A stretch of DNA of 64,000 nt from Acidobacteriota bacterium. Its GTDB lineage: Bacteria > Acidobacteriota > Blastocatellia > RBC074. Positions 1 to 9,335 of the stretch are shown here, in pieces. The notes beneath the pieces are model-generated. The model saw only the letters and a list, made by a program, of their open reading frames with translations. It was not told where the DNA came from and did no database searches. The DNA is taken from assembly GCA_018269055.1 (NCBI GenBank), contig JAFDVI010000017.1, positions 1-64,000 on the forward strand, in the 5' to 3' direction. Position 1 is the stretch's first letter. Each line of letters opens with the position of its first letter. The position numbers were made by a program, and so were the translations under genes.

Positions 1-28
1 AGATCGCAAATGGATAAAGTCGAGATAA

Positions 29-126
29 GGCAAAAAGAAAAAGGCAAATATCAAAACGCAAAAAACAGAAAAAAAGCAGCACCGACTTTTTGCCTTTTGA
101 CTTTTGATATTTGCTTTTTGATTTCT
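29..126. repeat. Inverted repeat with degenerate heptamers downstream of meaB
   Basis: Two A/T-rich arms (about 29-66 and 85-121) are near reverse complements, so a long hairpin can form just beyond the meaB stop codon. The right arm contains four head-to-tail heptamers of the form TTTTGAY at 95-122, one degenerate. Seen directly. The position suits a transcription end for meaB, but the element looks more like a short tandemly repeated repetitive (STRR) element than a standard terminator. Confidence 0.5.
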
Positions 127-132
127 CCTTTC

Positions 133-1110
133 CTATTTGGAGCGTATTTCTACCTTGCCAATGATTTCTTCGACGATGGAATACGGATCGCGCTGACGGG
201 AAGCTACGGCCAGCGCCAACTCGTGAAGTTCGTTTGGGGCAAGCGCTTCGCTGACGACCCATCGCAGCATTCGCTCGCGCAGCAATTCGATGATTCGGTT
301 TTCGGCAATTCCGGCGCTGCGTTCCAGTGAGGCGCAATGTTGTTTTTTGAACGAGGCGTACGATTCAATCGCTTCAACGAACACGGAAATGCCTTTGTTC
401 TGTGTGGCGACCGTGCGAACAATCGGTGGCCGCCATCCGTCTGAGCGTTCAGACATTTCCAGCAACGCAATCAACTCGCGTTCAGTGCGTTCGACGCCGT
501 CACGTTCGGCTTTATTGATGACGAAAATATCGCCGATTTCCATAATCCCGGCTTTGATCGCCTGGATGTCGTCGCCCATTCCCGGAACCAGCACAACGAC
601 GGAAACATCTGCGGTTTTGACAATGTCTACTTCGTCCTGGCCAACGCCGACGGTTTCGACCAGCGTTCTATCGTAGCCAGCCGCATCCAGCACCGCAACC
701 GCGTCTACAGTCGCCCGCGCCAACCCTCCCAGATTTCCGCGCGTCGCCATTGAGCGAATATACACGCCGGGATCGTTTGCCAGCGTCTGCATGCGAATCC
801 GGTCGCCCAGAATCGCTCCGCCGGAAAAGGGGCTGGAAGGATCCACTGCAACAATGCCTACGGTTTTGTCCAGTAAGCGGTAATGCAGCGCCAGTTTGTC
901 CACCAACGAAGACTTCCCCGCTCCCGGAGCGCCCGTGATGCCGATGGTCACACCTTTGCCGGTGTGCGCAAACAGCGCCTTCAGAATTTCATTCGCATCG
1001 GCGGCGGCGTTTTCGATCTTGGAAATTGCGCGAGCAATCGCGCGAAGATCACGAGCGAGAATCCTATCAACCAGTGACGACGGTGGCGTTGAAGCGGTCA
1101 TTTGCAGCAT
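133..1110 (-). CDS. meaB: MeaB/ArgK-type GTPase (methylmalonyl-CoA mutase chaperone)
   Basis: A P-loop GTPase of the G3E family that loads and protects the adenosylcobalamin cofactor of methylmalonyl-CoA mutase. The 325-residue length fits the family. Seen: the Walker A loop GITGAPGAGKSSL near residue 57, the switch region VDPSSPFSGGAILGDRIRM, the metal-switch stretch ETVGVGQDEVDI, and NKAERDG as the guanine-specificity motif (NKxD-type). The gene stands alone; no mutase gene lies in the window. The start is either 1110 or the Met three codons later at 1101; neither has a strong ribosome binding site. Cytoplasmic. Family assignment is firm; the partner mutase is inferred. Confidence 0.93.
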   Translation of the reverse strand: MLQMTASTPPSSLVDRILARDLRAIARAISKIENAAADANEILKALFAHTGKGVTIGITGAPGAGKSSLVDKLALHYRLLDKTVGIVAVDPSSPFSGGAILGDRIRMQTLANDPGVYIRSMATRGNLGGLARATVDAVAVLDAAGYDRTLVETVGVGQDEVDIVKTADVSVVVLVPGMGDDIQAIKAGIMEIGDIFVINKAERDGVERTERELIALLEMSERSDGWRPPIVRTVATQNKGISVFVEAIESYASFKKQHCASLERSAGIAENRIIELLRERMLRWVVSEALAPNELHELALAVASRQRDPYSIVEEIIGKVEIRSK

Positions 1111-1219
1111 TCATAACCCAGCAGGCAGATTCAGGCAGCCGGTAGCGGTCATCCTCAAGGCGGCAAACTATACCTGCATTCCGCGGCAATTTCCAATTAG
1201 CAATCCGTCGGAGCGCGGC

Positions 1220-1276
1220 TATAATCGCGCCACATTGACTTCCCAACAATTCATTTCAACGACTCAAGGAGGCGGC
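1220..1276 (+). promoter_or_regulatory. Candidate -10 box and strong RBS for the DUF4126 gene
   Basis: A perfect TATAAT lies at 1220-1225, 54 bases before the start codon; no good -35 box sits at the usual distance. AAGGAGG immediately upstream of the ATG at 1279 is a near-consensus ribosome binding site. The promoter is tentative, the RBS is clear. Confidence 0.4.
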
Positions 1277-1278
1277 GA

Positions 1279-1896
1279 ATGACGGCTGATTGGTTGACAA
1301 CTCTGGGTACGGCAATGGGTTCGGCCTGGCTGTCGGGCATCAATTTGTATGCGACGGTGGTCACGCTTGGCGTGTTGCAGCGATTCGAGCTGGTGAAACT
1401 GCCCGGCGGATTGAATGTGCTCGGTGAATGGTGGGTGATTGGGTTGGCCGGCGGTTTTTATCTGATCGAATTCATTGCCGACAAAATTCCGGCGGTGGAT
1501 TCCGTCTGGGATGCGATTCACACGTTTATTCGCGTCCCCGCCGGAGCGATTCTGGCGGCAACGGCCTTTGCCGACTTCGATCCGGCGGTCAAAGTCGCAG
1601 CCATGATTGTCGGCGGAGGCATCGCGCTCAGTTCACACGGCACAAAAGCGGCAGCTCGATTGGCGGCCAACACCAGTCCGGAACCCGTTTCCAATATCGC
1701 GCTGAGCGTCGGCGAAGATATCGTGACATTCGGTTCGACGATTTTGATGGCATTCTATCCCATACTGATTTTGATCGTCGTCCTTGTCTTTCTGGTCTTG
1801 TTGATCTGGTTGGGACCAAAGGCAGTTCGCGCGCTGAAACGATTGATGGCGCGCTTTCGCGAACTTTTCAGGCCCTCTCCCACCTCTGCGACCTGA
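1279..1896 (+). CDS. DUF4126 family membrane protein
   Basis: A 205-residue integral membrane protein of the DUF4126 family; no function is established for the family. Several hydrophobic segments are seen: one at the N-terminus with the conserved GSAWLSGINLYATVVTLG, a WWVIGLAGGFYLIEFIADKIP segment, a glycine-rich VAAMIVGGGIALSSHGTKA segment, and a very hydrophobic run near residues 155-177. The C-terminus is basic (ALKRLMARFRELFR). The start is set by a strong Shine-Dalgarno. It is divergent from meaB. Its last codons and stop fall inside the first copy of a 39-bp direct repeat, so the C-terminal tail PSPTSAT may be repeat-derived. Confidence 0.85.
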   Translation: MTADWLTTLGTAMGSAWLSGINLYATVVTLGVLQRFELVKLPGGLNVLGEWWVIGLAGGFYLIEFIADKIPAVDSVWDAIHTFIRVPAGAILAATAFADFDPAVKVAAMIVGGGIALSSHGTKAAARLAANTSPEPVSNIALSVGEDIVTFGSTILMAFYPILILIVVLVFLVLLIWLGPKAVRALKRLMARFRELFRPSPTSAT

Positions 1897-1983
1897 TGCA
1901 CAAAAATGCCCCGCTGAAAAAGTTCCAGTTGAGAATCGCGCAAACTCTCCCACTTCTGCGACCTGATGCACAAAAATGCCCCG
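1875..1983. repeat. Direct repeat, two 39-bp copies 70 bp apart
   Basis: Copies at 1875-1913 and 1945-1983 differ at one base. The first copy contains the DUF4126 stop codon at 1894-1896. This looks like a local tandem duplication of about 70 bp, or two insertions of one interspersed repeat at the 3' end of the gene. Confidence 0.8.
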
Positions 1984-2048
1984 GCTTGCCCGCCAGAAAT
2001 GGCAGTCAAGCCGGGACAAATCACCCAGCAAAACTATTGCTGTGCCAC

Positions 2049-2666
2049 TTACGCAGCTTGAAGTTCAGTGGGAGCATCTGCCCTGGAAGCCCCGGGGATC
2101 AGAAAACCTTCTCCAAAATCCACGCTGCCCGGCAAGTAAAACTCCTGGGATTCACGCTTCAGTAATTCAAATTCGCCATATTTGATTTTGCAGGAGCCTT
2201 TGCAGGAAAGCGCGCGCAACTCTTTGATGCGGGCATCCTGCACTTTCAAGATTGCGCCCTTCACGGGAAATTCCAGCGTAACATCGAATTCAACCGCGCC
2301 CAGGGAAACGCCATTGATCAGCAACTCGATTTTCGGTTTGTGACTCGATTTGACGGTGTGTTTGACCAATTCGACGAAATTGATGTCTTCCGGTTTGTAT
2401 TTGGAGCGGTCGGTGTATTTGCGCAATTCCAAAGCGCGGCTCCAGGTAACGGCCAACACACCCAGGAAGTTGAATTTCAGAGTGTCTTTGACCGCTTTGG
2501 CAATTTCACCCGAAAGATCGCGTGTGGTTAATGAACCGCCGGCCGTCGCCGCAGCCAACAGATTCTGCGTTTTCTGTTCTTGTTCGATTCCCACCAATTG
2601 GTGTTCCTCGAAATTCACTTCCGGCAAGGCAAAAAATTCATTCACTGTGATTCTTAGTGCGCTCAT
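2049..2666 (-). CDS. Conserved hypothetical protein coupled to the PASTA protein
   Basis: A 205-residue soluble-looking protein with no signal peptide and no family I recognise. It has an acidic N-terminal part, an amphipathic middle, and a C-terminal part with two cysteines (ALSCKGSCKIKYGEFELL) and beta-rich hydrophobic alternation. The start at 2666 is preferred over an upstream in-frame one at 2714 because AGGAG sits at the right distance and the ATG overlaps the stop of the PASTA gene as ATGA, so translation is probably coupled. A role with the PASTA membrane protein is an inference from that coupling alone. Confidence 0.7.
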   Translation of the reverse strand: MSALRITVNEFFALPEVNFEEHQLVGIEQEQKTQNLLAAATAGGSLTTRDLSGEIAKAVKDTLKFNFLGVLAVTWSRALELRKYTDRSKYKPEDINFVELVKHTVKSSHKPKIELLINGVSLGAVEFDVTLEFPVKGAILKVQDARIKELRALSCKGSCKIKYGEFELLKRESQEFYLPGSVDFGEGFLIPGASRADAPTELQAA

Positions 2667-4510
2667 GCTTGTCTCCTCTCGTTGGCAATTAGTTGGCCTA
2701 CGACTTCTATCCATTGCCTTCCGGCATCGGGCCGAGGTCGCAAAGTTAATTCAAACGGTAATGACAATTTGGATTCCGCTTCGATCTTCTGGGTGCCTTG
2801 ATCGTCTCGCGCGCGATATTCGATCTTCGGCTTGGCTGCCGTCGGCGTTGAATGCGAAGTCAACGACGGCAAAGGCTCTTTCGGACCTGTTTTTTTAAAC
2901 AGTCGCTTTAGCAAACTGACCAGCAAAAATCCAGCAAATCCAATCCCGGCAACGCCCAACACCTTTGGAATCTGCGCAATCAAATCGGATAACCAATCTT
3001 TGGGTGGTGAAGGGGGCGGTGAAGGCGGCGACGACGGCAGCGGAGTCGCAGGAGGAACCGGCGTGGCGGCAAGCACAACATTGACCGCAAACCCAGCTTG
3101 TACGCTACTGCCCGGCAGAGGTTGCTGCTCAATTACCGTTCCCAGTGGAAAGTTCGACGGCTGGGTTGTGACTTGCCCCAACCCAAGACTGGCGGCTCGC
3201 AAGCTTTGGATCGCTTCAATGCGCGATTTTCCCCGCAGGTCAGGAACCACAACCGGAGTTGGCGTGACAGTCGGCGTTGGCGTCACAGCAGGTGTAAGCG
3301 GAGCGGCCAACACAATGTTGACGACAGTACCAATTGCCACCAATGTCCCCGAAGCCGGTTGCTGTTGAATTACAGTTCCCTGTGTCTCATTCGACTCCAG
3401 CGTCGTAATCTGGCCGAGCCTCAAATTCCCCCCTCGTAATTGTTGATTAGCCGAAGCGGTTGTCTGTCCTTTCAAATCCGGCACATTCACCATCAGAGGC
3501 GTTGGAGTTGCAGGAAATCCAATCGTCAAATTCACGGAACTGCCCTTGTCCACGCGCGATCCGGGTGCCGGTTTTTGATCCACAACCACGGCTCCGGATG
3601 TCGCCGGGTTCACGCCCACGACAAACCCTCGCTTCAATTCCGAACGATTGAGGACTCGCTCAGCATTCACCAAAGAAAGGCCGAGCAATGGAGGAACAAT
3701 GACCGGTTGCGGTTTCACAGCAATCACTAGATTGACTGATGTTCCCCAAACGACCTGGGTTCCGGGCAATGGCGATTGCCGCAACACGCGTCCCCAATTC
3801 TGCGGAGCCTCCTCTGTGGTGATTTCGCCAATCGCCAACCTGGCCTGTTCAATCTTTTGCCGAGCATCTGCTTCGGATTGTCCAATTAACTCCGGAACTT
3901 TTGTAAAGCGTTGCCTTGGCGGTTGATAAGACGTCGGAGGCGCAGGTTTCTGTGGCTGCTCGACGGTCAACGTCACGGCTCTACGAGCAATTACCTTGGC
4001 GCCGGGCGTGGGCGATTGATCAATGACTGTCAAGTCATTGAAATCATCCTCTTTGGATCGGAACCGCGCATTGAGCGAATGAACTTTGAGAATCCGTTTT
4101 GCATCGCGAACGAATTGACCGCGCACATCCGGCACGACGACTTCTCTGGTCAATTCTGAAGCCAAATCACCCAACACCTTACCCAAACCGGGTTCTGAAT
4201 TTGAGGGAGTTTTCTTGTAATACAGAATAACTTTCGTTTCGGCATTCAGTTCCATCTTGGCTGGCGGTTCATGCCGCACAACTTGGCGAGGATTGAACTC
4301 AGACTCCTCCACAGACTTTTTCTTGATACTCAGCCTGGGGAAAACGCCTTTCAGTTTCTGTTCCGCCGCGTCCACATCTTCTCCAACCAAGTTTGGCATG
4401 AAATATCGCGGCTTGGTTATTTGGGCTCGGCTTGTGCGCTCTTGCGCCAACGAACGCAAATCGCCAAAGATAAATGTCAGAAAAATTGAAATGAGAATCA
4501 ATTTTTTCAT
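2663..4510 (-). CDS. Membrane protein with six PASTA domains, no kinase
   Basis: A 615-residue protein with an N-terminal signal sequence (MKKLILISIFLTFIFGD). Six consecutive PASTA-type repeats follow, each opening with VPxLxG or a variant and closing with a Q(K/S/Q)PxPG(S/T) turn and a V-x-V/L-x-(L/I) strand, spanning about residues 35-470. Then come a Pro/Thr/Ser-rich linker, one transmembrane helix (GVAGIGFAGFLLVSLLKRLF) and a basic tail of about 85 residues. PASTA domains classically bind peptidoglycan or beta-lactams in Ser/Thr kinases and PBPs; here no kinase or transpeptidase domain is present. The predicted topology puts the repeats in the periplasm. The start at 4510 is chosen for the signal peptide; in-frame ATGs at 4531 and 4552 are alternatives. 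Confidence 0.85.
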   Translation of the reverse strand: MKKLILISIFLTFIFGDLRSLAQERTSRAQITKPRYFMPNLVGEDVDAAEQKLKGVFPRLSIKKKSVEESEFNPRQVVRHEPPAKMELNAETKVILYYKKTPSNSEPGLGKVLGDLASELTREVVVPDVRGQFVRDAKRILKVHSLNARFRSKEDDFNDLTVIDQSPTPGAKVIARRAVTLTVEQPQKPAPPTSYQPPRQRFTKVPELIGQSEADARQKIEQARLAIGEITTEEAPQNWGRVLRQSPLPGTQVVWGTSVNLVIAVKPQPVIVPPLLGLSLVNAERVLNRSELKRGFVVGVNPATSGAVVVDQKPAPGSRVDKGSSVNLTIGFPATPTPLMVNVPDLKGQTTASANQQLRGGNLRLGQITTLESNETQGTVIQQQPASGTLVAIGTVVNIVLAAPLTPAVTPTPTVTPTPVVVPDLRGKSRIEAIQSLRAASLGLGQVTTQPSNFPLGTVIEQQPLPGSSVQAGFAVNVVLAATPVPPATPLPSSPPSPPPSPPKDWLSDLIAQIPKVLGVAGIGFAGFLLVSLLKRLFKKTGPKEPLPSLTSHSTPTAAKPKIEYRARDDQGTQKIEAESKLSLPFELTLRPRPDAGRQWIEVVGQLIANERRQA

Positions 4511-4668
4511 GGCTGAACTCTCTTTCTTCATCGGGTGTCTGGCTTGCGACACGACCTGTTGCCTGACTGAACAACAACAAATTGGCTAAAAGGGGGTTGT
4601 CAAATCCACTGGGCTTTCCAATATCAACCGCAGTCTACCTGCTTTACGAAAAAAATCCGAGAAAGATT

Positions 4669-5874
4669 TCAAAAAAATCTTCCGGCCCGAAACAGGCCTG
4701 CAACTTCGGTCGCGACAACCTGCCAGGATCGAACGGCGGTAGAATTGGTAATCAAGCCACGTTCCCATTCTGCTGCCAACGCCCTTTCGACCTCTTCTGT
4801 GAAATTTTTGACCCTGCCGAACTGAATAACCTTACCGGTATTGCGGGTCAACAATTCTCTAATACCGCCAACATCAATGGCCAGAACTGGCAAGCCACAT
4901 GCCAAAGATTCGATTACAACATTCGGGCACCCTTCATGGTGGCTGGCCAAGCAAAACAGATCAGCGGCGGAATACCAATCGGCGAGTTCGCTCTGTGGTT
5001 TTGCGCCGACCAGGCGAACACAGGTCCGCAAGTTGAGATTTGAGATTTGCGATTCCAACGCCCGGCGCTGCGGCCCTTCGCCAATGACAAAAAGTTTCAA
5101 GTAACGTTTGTGCTCCTCTCCTTTCGTCAGCACAACCATTGCGTCAATCAATCGGTCAATGCCTTTGACCGGAACCAGCGCGGCGACGGTTAGTAGAATT
5201 CGGTCATCCGGATCAAGCCCCAATCGCCTCCTCGATTCGTTGCGGTCGCGCGGAGAAAACATCCGGCGATCAATGCCGTTGCGAACGACGGCGATTTTTT
5301 CGCCCCGAATGCCGAGTTCGACCATTCGCGTTTTCAACGATTCGCTGACGGCAATGATTCCCGCCGCCCGGTTCAAGGCGTTGATAATTTCTGGGCGAAT
5401 CAACGGCATGCGGGAAAACAGATTGATGTCGGTTCCACGCGCGGTAATGAAAACCGGAACATTCAAACGCTGGCCGATGATCGTCGCTGCATGCCCGTCC
5501 GGATAAACGTAATGCGCGTCAATCAAATCAATCGGCCGCTCGGCGTGAAGCCGTTTGACCGTTTCCCAAGTGCCGCTCGCCATCCAGCCGCCGTAAAAGT
5601 TCATGCCGAGTTTCGGCGTTAGGAGATAGCGAGGGTGAACGGTTTGCAATCCGCCAATCAGTTCCCGCTCAGGCAAGCGCGCGATCTGCGCCCACTTTTC
5701 CGGTAATACATGCGATAACCAGCGACCGGTTTTCGGAAAATATGGAACAGGAGCGACAACGCGAACATTCATCCCGTCCAGGCTGGCCAGTGCACCAACG
5801 CGGTGTTTGACGAAGATGCCGAAATTCGGCAGTTCCGCGTTTGGCCAAAGTGTTGTGAAGGTGAGGATGTTCAT
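4669..5874 (-). CDS. Glycosyltransferase family 4 (GT-B fold)
   Basis: A 401-residue GT4-type retaining glycosyltransferase. The N-terminal Rossmann half has a family-typical [19 protein letters not shown] opening and the [12 protein letters not shown] acceptor-side motif. The C-terminal half carries [12 protein letters not shown], a nucleotide-sugar binding [13 protein letters not shown], and the catalytic E-x7-E as EGCPNVVIE followed by [19 protein letters not shown]. The start at 5874 overlaps the asnB stop as ATGA, so the two genes form a translationally coupled operon. The pairing with an asparagine-synthetase-like amidotransferase is common in surface polysaccharide loci; the sugar and acceptor cannot be told from sequence. 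Confidence 0.9.
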   Translation of the reverse strand: MNILTFTTLWPNAELPNFGIFVKHRVGALASLDGMNVRVVAPVPYFPKTGRWLSHVLPEKWAQIARLPERELIGGLQTVHPRYLLTPKLGMNFYGGWMASGTWETVKRLHAERPIDLIDAHYVYPDGHAATIIGQRLNVPVFITARGTDINLFSRMPLIRPEIINALNRAAGIIAVSESLKTRMVELGIRGEKIAVVRNGIDRRMFSPRDRNESRRRLGLDPDDRILLTVAALVPVKGIDRLIDAMVVLTKGEEHKRYLKLFVIGEGPQRRALESQISNLNLRTCVRLVGAKPQSELADWYSAADLFCLASHHEGCPNVVIESLACGLPVLAIDVGGIRELLTRNTGKVIQFGRVKNFTEEVERALAAEWERGLITNSTAVRSWQVVATEVAGLFRAGRFF

Positions 5875-7742
5875 TGCTGAAATGTTTTCTGCCACAACCG
5901 AAACATCAATATGGCCCACAATGGACGCGAATAATCCCGCAACCCCGATTGATGTCGCCGCCAGAGTTTCGTCAAAGCCGTCGGTTCCAACCAACCATCG
6001 TTCGCCGTCGAATCAAACAACAAACTTTCCGCCTGTTCGCGCAAATCCGCGCGAAGCCATTCAGCCAACGGAACGACAAACCCTTGTTTCCGCCGATTCA
6101 GAATTTCCGGTGGCAACAACCCTTTCATCGAGCGTTTGAAAATGTACTTGCCTTCGCGCCCGCGAAGTTTGAGCGACGAAGGAATCCGCGCCGCCAATTC
6201 CATCAACCTGTGATCCAGAAGCGGGCAACGCACTTCCAACGAAACGGCCATGCTGGCGCGATCCACTTTTGTCAGAATGTCGTCTGCCAGATACAGCTTG
6301 ATGTCTCCATACTGCGCGCGTGCAATCGGGTCATCAGTTTTCGGACGGCGGTAATGATCGGCGAAAACTTCAAACGGGTCATAACCGCGCAACTGGGCAT
6401 GAACATCCGCGCTGAGTAAACTGCCCCGCTCGTTCGCCATCGCACCATAAACCGAATGGAAATACGCACGCGCCGAATCAAGCGACAAATTCCGCAGCGT
6501 GGCTTTTGCCCTGAGCGGACGCGGCAACCAGTCGGCTTTGGGATAAATCGCCGCCAAAGCGCCAAACAGCGACGGCACAGGCGCAACTGCACGAACACGG
6601 TGTTCCATCGCATCGAACACATAGCGGCGATATCCGGCAAAGTTTTCATCGCCTCCGTCGCCTGACAACGCAACAGTCACAAATTCGCGGGCGGCTTGGG
6701 AAACGTAAAACGTCGGAATGGCCGAAGCGTCGGCAAAGGGTTCGTCAAAATGCCAGGCAAGTTTTTCGATCACGCCGACTGCATCCGGCTCGACGATGCT
6801 TTCGTGATGGTTGGCATTCAGGCGTTTGGCAAAGACTTTTGCGTCGGCGGCTTCGCTGAATTTTTCCTCGGTGAACCCGACAGTCGCCGTGACGACTTGC
6901 CGGGAATTGATGCGGCTCATCATCGCCACAACCGCGGACGAATCCATGCCGGAAGACAGAAACGCGCCCAGCGGAACTTCGCTGACCAGTCGTCCCGCAA
7001 CCGCCGCGCGAAATTCGTTCAGGAGCATTTCGCTCCATTCGGCCTCGCTACGCTGTTCGGTCTGGCCGAAATCAATGTCCCAGTATTGGCGCTCGCTGAC
7101 GCCGTTCGGTGTAACAATCAGGCAATGCCCTGCGCGCAGCTTTCTGGCTTGGCGATAAATCGTTTTCGGCGCGGGAATGAATTGGTAGGAGAAATAATCT
7201 GCCACCGCTAGCGGATCAACTTCGCGCGACATGGTGGGATGTTCCAACAACGCTTTTAACTCCGAACCGAACAGCAACGCTCCGCCGACATTGGCAAAGT
7301 ACAGTGGCTTTTTGCCAACGCGGTCGCGCGCCAGCAATAGTTTTTGTTCGCGCGCATCCCACAACGCGAAGGCGAACATTCCGCGCAGACGTTCGACACA
7401 GGCTTCGCCAAATTCTTCGTACAAATGAACGATGGTTTCGGTATCCGACTGCGTTTTCAGTTGATGACCGCGCGCTACGACCAACGCGGCGAGTTCGCGG
7501 TAGTTGTAAATTTCGCCGTTCAGAATGACCGCGATGGAACTGTCTTCGTTGAACATCGGCTGGCGGCCACCGGCAACATCAATGATCGAAAGGCGACGAT
7601 GCCCAAGCCCGATTCGCCCGGCAACGTAAAAGCCTTCGTCGTCCGGGCCACGATGCGCCAACGCGTCGGTCATCCGTCGCAAGACGGATTCCTGGATCGG
7701 CTGGTCGGTTTGGTAATTGTAGATTCCGGCAATTCCGCACAC
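5871..7742 (-). CDS. asnB: Glutamine-hydrolysing asparagine synthetase (AsnB-type)
   Basis: Converts aspartate to asparagine with glutamine as nitrogen donor and ATP; many close relatives in polysaccharide clusters amidate other acids. An N-terminal class II amidotransferase domain (CGIAGIYNY, then RGPDDEGFY and [11 protein letters not shown]) is followed by the ATP-pyrophosphatase domain with SSGMDSSAV and [16 protein letters not shown]. The catalytic Cys must be the mature N-terminal residue, which favours the GTG at 7742 directly before the TGC; the ATG at 7748 would add two residues (Met-Ala) and has a better spaced G-rich stretch. Length 623 residues, normal for AsnB. Coupled to the downstream glycosyltransferase by an ATGA overlap. 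Confidence 0.93.
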   Translation of the reverse strand: MCGIAGIYNYQTDQPIQESVLRRMTDALAHRGPDDEGFYVAGRIGLGHRRLSIIDVAGGRQPMFNEDSSIAVILNGEIYNYRELAALVVARGHQLKTQSDTETIVHLYEEFGEACVERLRGMFAFALWDAREQKLLLARDRVGKKPLYFANVGGALLFGSELKALLEHPTMSREVDPLAVADYFSYQFIPAPKTIYRQARKLRAGHCLIVTPNGVSERQYWDIDFGQTEQRSEAEWSEMLLNEFRAAVAGRLVSEVPLGAFLSSGMDSSAVVAMMSRINSRQVVTATVGFTEEKFSEAADAKVFAKRLNANHHESIVEPDAVGVIEKLAWHFDEPFADASAIPTFYVSQAAREFVTVALSGDGGDENFAGYRRYVFDAMEHRVRAVAPVPSLFGALAAIYPKADWLPRPLRAKATLRNLSLDSARAYFHSVYGAMANERGSLLSADVHAQLRGYDPFEVFADHYRRPKTDDPIARAQYGDIKLYLADDILTKVDRASMAVSLEVRCPLLDHRLMELAARIPSSLKLRGREGKYIFKRSMKGLLPPEILNRRKQGFVVPLAEWLRADLREQAESLLFDSTANDGWLEPTALTKLWRRHQSGLRDYSRPLWAILMFRLWQKTFQQ

Positions 7743-7934
7743 GGCCATTACTGTACCCCAAGCGGCGTTGTCTTGCGAAAAAAGGCCGGCGTCAACTAAG
7801 CTTGCGACGCCTTGGAAAGAATGAAAATCAGCGGCGAAGTCGCGCAACCACGGAAGTTGTGTGGTTTTCTCCATTCGCCTTTTGCCAGACCGGCGCAACC
7901 TCCGCAGGTTACGCTACTTTTCCAGAGAGGCTTT

Positions 7935-9302
7935 ATGACTCAATCGCGCACCCTTCAAAGAATGTTTCTGGCCGCCTTTGCTTTATTCACTGTTGCGTTG
8001 TTTGCCTTGCCGTTGCGGCAAACCGCAGCCGAAACGACGCCCGAAGAGCGCGGGCTTTACAACCTGACGCACAAGGCTTATGACACGCCGCGATTCAATC
8101 GAATGTTACTTGAGATGGTTTCCAGAGCCTGGGAGCCGGAATGGAAAGCCAAAATCAATCCCAATGACCCGGATTCAAAGCTGAAAATCGCTTTTGAGCG
8201 ATATGGATTCAGCCCGGCAACCTGGGACAACAAGGGCGGGCCATTGCAGTTCCTGGTCAACGACAAAGGAATGTGGGTGCAAACCTGTATGCTCTGCCAC
8301 GGAGGTCGGTTGCCCATTTCCGGCGAAAGCAAAATTGGCATGCCCAACACCGAACTGGACATGCAGACGCTTTACGAAGACGCCACGAAAGCCACTGGCT
8401 TGAAAGGGCCGTTTACATTGACGTTTGGCCAATCGCGCGGGCGCACCAACGCTTTCATTTTCAGTTTGGAATTGCTGCGCCGCCGCAACGAAGATTTATC
8501 TCAACGCAAAGATCCCGTGCCGATGGGGGATTACGCCGATTTCGACATTGACCCTCCGGCGTGGTGGTACCTGAAAAAGAAAACCGCGATTTATGCCGAT
8601 GGCGGCGTCAAAGGCGATTTCAGCCGCGCGATTATGCAATTCACGATGGGCGAACCCGATGGAGCGAAAATCCGTTCGTGGGAGCCGGATTTCAAGGATA
8701 TTCTGGCCTATCTGAAATCCATCGAAGCGCCAAAATACCCTTTGCCGATTGATGCGAAACTGGCTGCTGCAGGCCAACAGGTGTTCACCAAAACCTGTTC
8801 GGGCTGTCACGGAACTTATGGCGCGGACGGCAAATATCCGAACAAGATCGTTCCGCTGGAAGTTGTCGGCACGGATTCGATGCGATTGACCAAACTGACG
8901 AAAGAGTTCCGCGACTATTACAAAAAAACCTGGTTCGGCAAAAGCGGCGAACAAGGGTATGAGTATCCAACCGGATACGTCGCGCCGCCATTGGATGGCG
9001 TGTGGGCTTCGGCGCCGTATTTTCACAACGGTTCGGTGCCGACGATTTATGGCGTGTTGACCGCCGAAGCGCGACCGAAATACTTCCGCCGAATTGGCAG
9101 TGCCAAGGAATACGACTCCAGGGACGTCGGTTTGAAAGTCGAGGCGTTGAGCGCGCCCGCGCCCAAAGACGCTACGGGTGAAGCGCGCCGCCGCGTGATA
9201 GACACGACGATTCCAGGTTTAAGCAATCAGGGGCATCCGTTCGGCTTCAAATTGAGCGAGCAGGAAAAACGGCAAGTCATCGAATACTTAAAAACGCTGT
9301 AA
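7935..9302 (+). CDS. Diheme c-type cytochrome, possibly RoxA-like
   Basis: A 455-residue exported cytochrome. The signal peptide (MFLAAFALFTVALFALPL) starts right after an AGAGG ribosome binding site, which fixes the ATG at 7935. Two haem sites are seen, CMLCH near residue 118 and CSGCH near residue 289. The C-terminal half has the sequence PPLDGVWASAPYFHNGSVPT, typical of diheme peroxidase/oxygenase-like cytochromes, which resembles the RoxA (rubber oxygenase) and bacterial cytochrome c peroxidase superfamily. The reaction is not predictable: it may be a peroxidase, an oxygenase or simply an electron carrier. It is divergent from asnB. Confidence 0.75.
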   Translation: MTQSRTLQRMFLAAFALFTVALFALPLRQTAAETTPEERGLYNLTHKAYDTPRFNRMLLEMVSRAWEPEWKAKINPNDPDSKLKIAFERYGFSPATWDNKGGPLQFLVNDKGMWVQTCMLCHGGRLPISGESKIGMPNTELDMQTLYEDATKATGLKGPFTLTFGQSRGRTNAFIFSLELLRRRNEDLSQRKDPVPMGDYADFDIDPPAWWYLKKKTAIYADGGVKGDFSRAIMQFTMGEPDGAKIRSWEPDFKDILAYLKSIEAPKYPLPIDAKLAAAGQQVFTKTCSGCHGTYGADGKYPNKIVPLEVVGTDSMRLTKLTKEFRDYYKKTWFGKSGEQGYEYPTGYVAPPLDGVWASAPYFHNGSVPTIYGVLTAEARPKYFRRIGSAKEYDSRDVGLKVEALSAPAPKDATGEARRRVIDTTIPGLSNQGHPFGFKLSEQEKRQVIEYLKTL

Positions 9303-9335
9303 ATCCAAACTTCACGGCCTTGTCAGGAAAACTTC

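Noticed and set aside
10..330. A 106-codon plus-strand frame at the left edge
   Set aside because: Overlaps the repeat and the meaB end; hydrophobic only because of the A/T-rich repeat.
2840..3370. A 178-codon frame inside the PASTA gene
   Set aside because: Read opposite the Pro-rich and PASTA segments; no start site or family.
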